DNA from: Thalassospira marina
GTDB taxonomy: Bacteria; Pseudomonadota; Alphaproteobacteria; Rhodospirillales; Thalassospiraceae
Length of the DNA: 64,000 nt
NCBI RefSeq assembly: GCF_002844375.1
Contig: NZ_CP024200.1
Coordinates: 47,501 to 111,500, forward strand
Direction of reading: 5' to 3'
Position numbers and translations under genes: made by a program. The notes beneath the pieces are model-generated. The model searched no databases. It saw nothing but the letters and a program-made list of their open reading frames with translations, and was not told the origin of the DNA. Positions 57,907 through 64,000 of this stretch are shown one piece after another. The first letter of the stretch is position 1, and every line of letters begins with the position of its first letter.

Positions 57907-58776
57907 ATGAACAGCAGGTTGCAACAGGCACGCGCAGCCCTTCTTCGGGCGGAAAGGCAATGGCAAGGCAGTGCCGCCTGCGTTCATGGCGGGCGCCCGG
58001 CCCTGATTACCCGTGCCTTTGGCGATATCGACCTGACCACATATTTCTCGGCAGGCGGTCTTATGCCAACCGGCCTGCATGAAATCATGACGGAACATCA
58101 CGACAGCGCTGCATCTGCCCTTGCCTGGCATATCGCCAGCCTGACGGCCGATATGAAAACCGGCCACGGCAAAACAGCACCAAGCCAGAATAACATGGCA
58201 TGGGCCGCAAACAGCACAAACGGGGCCAGTCCCAAACCGGCTACCATTTTGTGGGTCCAACAACGCAAGGCCCTGGATCAGGGGCAGGTTTATGCCCCGG
58301 CACTGTTTGCATCCTCCCACAAGGATACCTCCACGGCCCGCCATACGCATCATCCTGATCTGGTGATGATGAATATTGACCAGCAACAAACTGCCCTTTG
58401 GACATGCGAAGAAGCCGCAAAATCCGGGCAGGTTGGCAATATCATACTCGAAACAACAGACTATGACCTGACCACCGCACGCCGCCTGCAACTGGCCTGC
58501 GAGGCAGGTTCCTGCCGCCTGATTGTGCTGCGCCACCACCGGGCCGGGCAAAAAATTGCCCCGTCTCCGGCATGGTCACGCTGGCACATCACTGCCCACG
58601 GCATTTATCGCAAACTCAGCCTGATCGGGGGACGCGGGGTTCGACCGGCAAGCTGGAAAGTCTATATTGATGAAGCAACGCTTCTTGTATCTGTGGCTGC
58701 CCCACTGGAAAACGGACTGCCACCGCAATCACAATCCACACCCACATCCAGAATGCGATACCCGGTCCACGCCTAA
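57907..58776 (+). CDS. imuA: SOS mutagenesis protein ImuA
   Basis: RecA/SulA-like protein of 289 residues that works with ImuB and DnaE2 in damage-induced mutagenesis. The family opening is present (AFGDIDLTTYFSAGGLMPTGLHEI). A core related to RecA follows with ILWVQQRKALDQGQVYAPAL and GNIILETTDYDLTTARRLQL, and the conserved RLIVLRHH and SRWHITAHG blocks come later. It lacks a canonical Walker A, as is usual. A LexA box lies 19 bp upstream. Its last 107 bp overlap the imuB coding sequence in another frame. Confidence 0.88.
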   Translation: MNSRLQQARAALLRAERQWQGSAACVHGGRPALITRAFGDIDLTTYFSAGGLMPTGLHEIMTEHHDSAASALAWHIASLTADMKTGHGKTAPSQNNMAWAANSTNGASPKPATILWVQQRKALDQGQVYAPALFASSHKDTSTARHTHHPDLVMMNIDQQQTALWTCEEAAKSGQVGNIILETTDYDLTTARRLQLACEAGSCRLIVLRHHRAGQKIAPSPAWSRWHITAHGIYRKLSLIGGRGVRPASWKVYIDEATLLVSVAAPLENGLPPQSQSTPTSRMRYPVHA

Positions 58777-60409
58777 GGACAAACAAGCACCCCAGACCAA
58801 TGGCCGTGCTGCCAAAGCCCGCAACCAGACCTTTGTTGTCACCCGCAATGACCATAAAGGTGTGCTTGTTTGTGGCCTGACGGCACAGGCACGTGCATCG
58901 GGTATTTTGCCTGCCATGCGCCTGGCAGAAGCCCGCAGCATTTTGCCAGACATTGCCAATATCACCGAAGAACCGGCCCTTTATGAACATTATCAGGCCC
59001 GGATCATTCGCCATCTGGACCGTTACAGCCCCTGGATTGCTGCCGATCGGGCACATGCCCGCGAAAACCTTGCGGGACATAATGGTTTCTGGCTGGAAAT
59101 GACCGGCGGCATTCACCTGTTTGGCAATGAAGAAACCCTGATGACGCAAATCGAACGGGATTTGCGCCAAATGGGCTTTACCTGCCAAACCGGCATGGCC
59201 GATACCGCCGGAGCAGCCTGGGCCTGTGCGCAATTTCCGCAGGACCAGCCTTTACGTATCCTTTCCCTGCCAGCAGACCATGCACAGGCACGGCAATTAC
59301 CGGTCACCGGGTTGCGCCTGCCGCCTGCCACACTGGCAATTTTGCACCGCCTGGGCATTCATCATCTTCACGACCTGGCCGACCTGCCGCGTGCCACCCT
59401 TACCACCCGTCTGGGGCCAGATGTTTTGGAAAAACTAGACCAGTTTTATGGTCGCCTGCCCGAACATCTGAATTTTCATTTGCCCAGCCAACCCTGGCTT
59501 TTGCGCCAGCATTACGCCGAACCACTGGGCGATGCGGCCAATCTGGAAGCTGCAATCACGCAACTGGTGCAATCGCTTTGCCAAAATTTGCAGTCCGATC
59601 ACAAAGGATTACGGCGGATCATTTTGCGTTGCATCCGCGTGGACGGGCATACCCATACCGTTACCATCACCACCAGCAGCCCCTGCCAGTCCGCCCCGCA
59701 CCTGTTGCGCCTGCTGGGTGAAAAACTGCCCGGTGTCGATACCGGTTTCGGCATCGAAGAAGTCATCATTTTTGCCCCATGGGTGGAAAATATCGCCTTT
59801 CGCCAAATCAGCCTGGACGCACAACAGCCCGCCGGAAACGACACCATCGCCTTAAACGAACTGTTTGATCGTATCAGCCACCATCTTGGCCCCAAGGACC
59901 AGCTTTACCGCCCGTCCCACCATACCAGCCATTTGCCGGAACTTGCCGCCGGGAAAAAGCATATCTCAGCCAGGGGAACCCGTGCCCGCCAGCCGGAAAC
60001 ACCCCTGCCCAACCGCCCGATCCGCCTGATTGATCCGCCCGAACCGATCCAGATTCTTCAGCGCGGTGCCAACGGCCTGCCGCTTGAAATATGCTGGCGC
60101 CGCATGCCCCTAAAGATCCTGAAACTGCAGGGCCCGGAACGGATATGCCCGGAATGGTGGCATCACTTAAACCAGGATGATTTCGCCCTGGGCGCGGAAA
60201 CCCGCGACTATTTCCATGTCCACGACCAGGCTGGTCGCTGGCTATGGCTTTGCCGCCATCCGGCCCGGCGAAATCCAGAAATCTCCTTTGCAGACACTGC
60301 AAACCCCACAAACACCACCCCGGCCCAGCAGGCATTTTCATGGCCCCAACCACAAAACACGCCCCAACCCGATCAGGATTTATGGTCGGTCCATGGCCTG
60401 TTTGCCTGA
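58670..60409 (+). CDS. imuB: Y-family polymerase-like protein ImuB
   Basis: Protein of 579 residues, related to DNA polymerase IV/V but lacking the catalytic carboxylates. The motif that is FxxVDxDxFFA in active enzymes reads FLYLWLPHWKTD, and the second motif reads FWLEMTGGIHLFG. ImuB acts as a bridge between ImuA, DnaE2 and the sliding clamp. The palm/finger part has ARASGILPAMRLAEARSILP, and TGMADTAGAAWACAQF precedes the helix-hairpin-helix LHRLGIHHLHDLADLP. The little finger and a proline-rich C-terminal region follow. An in-frame TTG lies one codon upstream of ATG 58670. The 107-bp overlap with imuA is large. Confidence 0.9.
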   Translation: MKQRFLYLWLPHWKTDCHRNHNPHPHPECDTRSTPKDKQAPQTNGRAAKARNQTFVVTRNDHKGVLVCGLTAQARASGILPAMRLAEARSILPDIANITEEPALYEHYQARIIRHLDRYSPWIAADRAHARENLAGHNGFWLEMTGGIHLFGNEETLMTQIERDLRQMGFTCQTGMADTAGAAWACAQFPQDQPLRILSLPADHAQARQLPVTGLRLPPATLAILHRLGIHHLHDLADLPRATLTTRLGPDVLEKLDQFYGRLPEHLNFHLPSQPWLLRQHYAEPLGDAANLEAAITQLVQSLCQNLQSDHKGLRRIILRCIRVDGHTHTVTITTSSPCQSAPHLLRLLGEKLPGVDTGFGIEEVIIFAPWVENIAFRQISLDAQQPAGNDTIALNELFDRISHHLGPKDQLYRPSHHTSHLPELAAGKKHISARGTRARQPETPLPNRPIRLIDPPEPIQILQRGANGLPLEICWRRMPLKILKLQGPERICPEWWHHLNQDDFALGAETRDYFHVHDQAGRWLWLCRHPARRNPEISFADTANPTNTTPAQQAFSWPQPQNTPQPDQDLWSVHGLFA

Positions 60410-60416
60410 GGTTTAA

Positions 60417-63400
60417 ATGGCCCGTTCCGTAAAACCACCCCTTTATTCGCGACAATCCCCAAATCCCGGCACAAGCCCCAACAGCCTGCCGGGCACAACT
60501 GCATCAGCGCAGCCCCGGCAACCGGCAGATTATCAAACCAACCCGGAAAAATGTCCGCGATATGCCGAACTACAAGTCAGCAGCAATTTTTCCTTTTTAC
60601 GCGGTGCATCCCATGCAGAAGAACTGGTTCTGACCACGGCCAGCAAGGGATTGCATGGCCTTGCCATTACCGACCGCAACAGTCTGGCGGGAATTGTCCG
60701 GGGATTTAGTGCGCATCAGGCATGGCAGGATCATTTGCAATATATTGTTGGCTGCCGGCTTGATCTGGGCGATGCCCCCTCGCTTTTATGCTATCCAACC
60801 GACCGGCAGGCCTATGCCCGGTTATGCCGGTTGCTGACCCTGGGCAAACGCCGTGCCCCCAAGGGCGAATGCGAAATCTATCTCAATGATGTGGTGGAAT
60901 ATGGCGAGGGGCTGCTCTTCATTGCCGTCCCGCCACAGGTGCCCGATGCGGCATTTTATGATCAGCTTCAAATCCTGCAGGCCCATTTTGCTGGCCGGTT
61001 GTGGCTATCGGTTGGCCGTTTCATGGACGGGTTTGATCGCGATCGGCTGGCCTTTGCCGAACATGTGGAAACAAACCTGAACATTCCCGTTGTTGTTACC
61101 AATGATGTGCATATGCATGTGCGTTCGCGCAAACCCCTGCAGGATGTTCTCACCTGCATTCGCCATCACTGCCGGATCGAGGATGCCGGATACCGTTTAT
61201 TTCCCAATGGCGAACGCCATATCAAATCCCCACAGGAAATGGCGGCCCTGTTCCCCGACCATCCACACTGGCTGGAGCGCAGCGTTGAAATTGCCCGGCA
61301 ATGCAGCTTTCATTTACGTGAATTGCGCTATGAATATCCCGATGAAAATGACGGATCTGGCGAAACAACCCAGCAGCGCCTGACGCGGCTAACCTGGGAA
61401 GGGGCGCATAAACGCTATCCCGATGGTATTCCCGGCAAAGTCGAAGGCCTGCTGAATGCCGAACTGGCCCTGATTGATCAGCTGGGTTATGCCCCCTATT
61501 TTTTAACCGTGCATGACATTGTGGCCTTTGCCCGCTCAAAAGGCATTTTATGCCAGGGCCGTGGTTCGGCAGCCAATTCATCGGTCTGTTTTTGTTTGCA
61601 TATTACCGCCGTCGACCCGGCAAAGGTTGAATTGCTGTTTTCGCGCTTTATCAGCAATGCCCGCGATGAACCACCCGATATCGATGTCGATTTTGAACAT
61701 GAACGCCGCGAAGAAGTCATCCAGCATATCTATCAGCGTTACGGGCGGGATCGCGCCGGGTTGACGGCCACAGTCATTTCCTATCGTTCGCGCAGTGCCT
61801 TGCGCGATGTAGGCAAGGTCTTTGGTCTGTCCGAAGACAGCATCGTCAAACTGACCAAAACCATCTGGGGCTCCAGCAGCCGTGGCCCGCATGATGCCAT
61901 GATGCGCCAGTCCGGCATTAACCCCGATGAAACACGCATTCAGGCCATTTTGCGCCTGGCAGGCGAACTTACCGGGTTTCCCCGCCATCTGTCGCAACAT
62001 GTGGGCGGCTTTGTCATTACGCGCGGGCCGTTATGCGAACTTTCCCCCATTGCCAATGCCGCGATGGAGGATCGCACCACCATTGAATGGGACAAGGACG
62101 ATATCGATGCCCTGGGCATCCTGAAGGTCGATGTACTGGCACTGGGAATGCTAAGCTGTATTCGCAAGGCATTTGACGAACTGCGCCAGCACAAAAACAT
62201 CGATTACGACCTTGCCTCCCTGCCCAAGGAAGACCCTGCCGTTTACCACATGCTGTGCAAGGCCGACAGCATTGGAACCTTTCAGGTCGAATCCCGCGCA
62301 CAAATGAGCATGCTGCCCCGCCTGCAACCCAAATGCCTGTACGATCTGACCATCCAAATCGCCATTGTCCGCCCCGGCCCGATCCAGGGCGGCATGGTGC
62401 ATCCGTTTTTGCAACGGCGGATGAAACGGGAAAAAGTCGATTATCCGTCCGAAGAACTGAAGGCTGTTTTGAAACGCACCGAAGGTGTGCCGCTGTTTCA
62501 GGAACAGGCGATGCAGATCGCCATTGTCGGCGCAGGCTTTAGCGGCGGTGAAGCCGATAATCTGCGCCGCGCCATGGCAACCTTCAAACGTACCGGCACC
62601 ATTGGCGAACATCGCGACAAATTCATCAATGGCATGCTGCGTAACGGTTATGACGCCGATTTCGCCGAACGCTGCTTCAAACAGATCGAAGGTTTCGCCG
62701 ATTATGGCTTTCCCGAAAGCCACGCCGCCAGTTTTGCCATTCTGGCCTATGCCTCGTCCTGGCTGAAACATCATCATCCCGATGTGTTTTTATGTGCCCT
62801 TCTCAATGCCCAGCCCATGGGGTTCTATGCCCCGGCGCAACTGGTCAATGATGCCCGCAATCACGGGGTCCGGGTTCTGGAAGTCGATGTGAATTACAGT
62901 TTCTGGGATAACACCATGGAACGCGAAATGGGCCGGTCATCGGGCTATCTCGCCGTGCGGTTGGGGTTCCGGCAAATCCGGGGTCTTGGCGAACTGGAAA
63001 TCGCCAAACTGATTACCAACCGGCCCATTGGCGGATTTCAGGATATTTATTTGATGGCGCGTCAAACCGGCCTTTCCCCGGCCGCACTTGAAAAACTGGC
63101 CGAGGCCGATGCCTTTCAATCCCTGGCCCTGCGCCGGCGCGAAGCTCTTTGGGCGGTTAAACGCTTTGGCAAAGGCCGCAAGGCCCCCGCAGCCCTGCCT
63201 TTGTTTGAAGCGGCCCAAAGCTTTAACCATAATATGGGCGTTTCTGCTGAATTTGGCCCGGAACCTGCTGTGAACCTGCCTGTCATGCAGCCGGGTGAAG
63301 AAATCATCGAAGATTACGCCAGCCTGCGCCTGTCCCTTAAGGGGCACCCCCTGACCATGCTGCGCGATGCTTTGCAGGGGGCAGGTGTCAAACGTGCGAT

Positions 63401-63899
63401 TGACCTTAATGCCGCGCGCGATGGCGATAAGGTCACCCATGCCGGGCTTGCCATTGTCCGGCAGCGGCCTGGTACAGCTTCGGGCGTGGTTTTCATCACG
63501 CTCGAAGATGAAACCGGCATTACCAACCTTGTCGTCTGGTCCAAAGTGATGGAAGAACACCGCCGCGAGGTCATGACGGCAACATTGCTGGGCGTTTCGG
63601 GCAAGTTTCAGCGCGAAGACAATGTCACCCATATCGTGGCAGAAAAACTGGTCGATCTTTCCGGCATGTTACAAAGCCTGACCGACAACACAAAAATCAG
63701 CCGCCAGTCCGGCGGCCATCCCCGCAACCTGCGCTGGGCCACCGGCACCGGCGGTATCCCCACCCTGCCCCCGGCTACAAAAACAACGGAACAACCCGCA
63801 ACAAACACCACCCGCCAACTCGAAGAACTGGGCCAGCGCCACGAACAGGACCACGCCAAATCCAGCCGCCTGAAAGTCGACAGTCATGACTTTCATTAA
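60417..63899 (+). CDS. dnaE2: Error-prone DNA polymerase DnaE2
   Basis: C-family polymerase of 1,160 residues that copies past lesions during the SOS response. The N-terminal PHP domain begins AELQVSSNFSFLRGASHAEE near residue 45. The palm has the catalytic aspartates in PPDIDVDFEHERREEV near 420. FPRHLSQHVGGFVITRG, TFQVESRAQMSM and GFADYGFPESHAASFAILAY are DnaE2-type blocks. A C-terminal OB fold (THAGLAIVRQRPGTASGVVF) precedes about 80 residues of low-complexity tail. ATG 60417 follows the imuB stop by 7 bp with TGAGGT upstream, completing the operon. Confidence 0.93.
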   Translation: MARSVKPPLYSRQSPNPGTSPNSLPGTTASAQPRQPADYQTNPEKCPRYAELQVSSNFSFLRGASHAEELVLTTASKGLHGLAITDRNSLAGIVRGFSAHQAWQDHLQYIVGCRLDLGDAPSLLCYPTDRQAYARLCRLLTLGKRRAPKGECEIYLNDVVEYGEGLLFIAVPPQVPDAAFYDQLQILQAHFAGRLWLSVGRFMDGFDRDRLAFAEHVETNLNIPVVVTNDVHMHVRSRKPLQDVLTCIRHHCRIEDAGYRLFPNGERHIKSPQEMAALFPDHPHWLERSVEIARQCSFHLRELRYEYPDENDGSGETTQQRLTRLTWEGAHKRYPDGIPGKVEGLLNAELALIDQLGYAPYFLTVHDIVAFARSKGILCQGRGSAANSSVCFCLHITAVDPAKVELLFSRFISNARDEPPDIDVDFEHERREEVIQHIYQRYGRDRAGLTATVISYRSRSALRDVGKVFGLSEDSIVKLTKTIWGSSSRGPHDAMMRQSGINPDETRIQAILRLAGELTGFPRHLSQHVGGFVITRGPLCELSPIANAAMEDRTTIEWDKDDIDALGILKVDVLALGMLSCIRKAFDELRQHKNIDYDLASLPKEDPAVYHMLCKADSIGTFQVESRAQMSMLPRLQPKCLYDLTIQIAIVRPGPIQGGMVHPFLQRRMKREKVDYPSEELKAVLKRTEGVPLFQEQAMQIAIVGAGFSGGEADNLRRAMATFKRTGTIGEHRDKFINGMLRNGYDADFAERCFKQIEGFADYGFPESHAASFAILAYASSWLKHHHPDVFLCALLNAQPMGFYAPAQLVNDARNHGVRVLEVDVNYSFWDNTMEREMGRSSGYLAVRLGFRQIRGLGELEIAKLITNRPIGGFQDIYLMARQTGLSPAALEKLAEADAFQSLALRRREALWAVKRFGKGRKAPAALPLFEAAQSFNHNMGVSAEFGPEPAVNLPVMQPGEEIIEDYASLRLSLKGHPLTMLRDALQGAGVKRAIDLNAARDGDKVTHAGLAIVRQRPGTASGVVFITLEDETGITNLVVWSKVMEEHRREVMTATLLGVSGKFQREDNVTHIVAEKLVDLSGMLQSLTDNTKISRQSGGHPRNLRWATGTGGIPTLPPATKTTEQPATNTTRQLEELGQRHEQDHAKSSRLKVDSHDFH

Positions 63900-63907
63900 A
63901 AGTCAGG

Positions 63908-64000
63908 CTAAACAGCCCCTACCCAGCGCACCAGCCCTTCAGCAAGCGAAACCGGTTGCCACGCCGGCAATGTTTTTTGAACCAACGCAATATCGGCACA
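63908..64000 (-). CDS. NAD-dependent epimerase/dehydratase, C-terminal end (cut by window edge)
   Basis: The last 30 codons of a minus-strand gene are visible, ending at TAG 63908-63910. The sequence CADIALVQKTLPAWQPVSLA then EGLVRWVGAV matches the usual C-terminal end of UDP-sugar epimerases of the extended SDR group, where an Asp, the hydrophobic LGW-like strand and the SLxEGL block precede the final helix. Family is fairly clear, the exact sugar nucleotide is not. Confidence 0.7.
   Translation of the reverse strand, partial: CADIALVQKTLPAWQPVSLAEGLVRWVGAV

Noticed and set aside
63887..63905. TGACTTT / AAAGTCA stem overlapping the dnaE2 stop
   Set aside because: Only a 7-bp AT-rich stem, starting within the coding sequence and lacking a T-run. 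Too weak to call a terminator.

Overview
The window looks like a chromosomal segment from a marine alphaproteobacterium, most likely Thalassospira or a close Rhodospirillales relative. This is inferred from protein content, the imuA-imuB-dnaE2 mutagenesis cassette with a GAAC-N7-GAAC LexA box, TRAP and TTT (tripartite tricarboxylate) transporters, and a type I secreted RTX adhesin. No species-specific marker was available. No rRNA, tRNA, CRISPR array, IS element or prophage was recognised.

Layout: (1) 1-7.8 kb is an autoinducer-2 (AI-2) uptake locus: lsrK (cut by the left edge) and lsrR on the minus strand, divergent from lsrA-lsrC-lsrD-lsrB and a stand-alone class II aldolase. Two matching inverted repeats lie in the lsrR/lsrA gap. 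(2) 7.8-15.7 kb is a hexonate catabolic locus: a double-HTH GntR/FCD regulator divergent from LgoD-like, UxaB-like and UxaA-like enzymes plus a DctPQM TRAP transporter. (3) 15.9-27.4 kb holds two tail-to-tail TTT operons. One carries an SDR, a FadR-type regulator and an RraA-family aldolase. The other carries an IclR regulator, a CaiB/BaiF CoA-transferase and a CitE-like lyase. (4) 27.7-35.3 kb is a LacI-controlled purine salvage operon: a polyamine/iron-type ABC importer with a nucleoside hydrolase and an adenine deaminase. (5) 35.3-38.0 kb has a GNAT acetyltransferase, two alpha/beta hydrolases and an AsnC/Lrp regulator. (6) 38.1-54.6 kb is a biofilm-adhesin locus: a 3,584-residue repeat protein followed by its TolC-like channel, LapB-like ABC exporter and HlyD-like adaptor. 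(7) 55.0-57.6 kb has three tandem LuxR-type regulators with autoinducer-binding domains but no luxI. (8) 57.9-63.9 kb is the SOS mutagenesis operon. (9) The last 93 bases are the C-terminal end of an NAD-dependent epimerase.

The most notable theme is that two cell-cell signalling modules (an AI-2 Lsr importer and a triple LuxR array) share this window with a giant surface adhesin whose gene diverges from the LuxR array. The adhesin has an internal lipobox-like sequence at its N-terminus, about 17 copies of a 55-residue repeat, and a five-fold RTX super-repeat. A perfect 20-bp palindrome of lux-box geometry precedes the first luxR, with degenerating copies before the other two. Most of the rest is nutrient scavenging: nearly every catabolic island pairs a high-affinity importer with two or three enzymes and its own regulator, and several have a conspicuous dyad in the divergent promoter.
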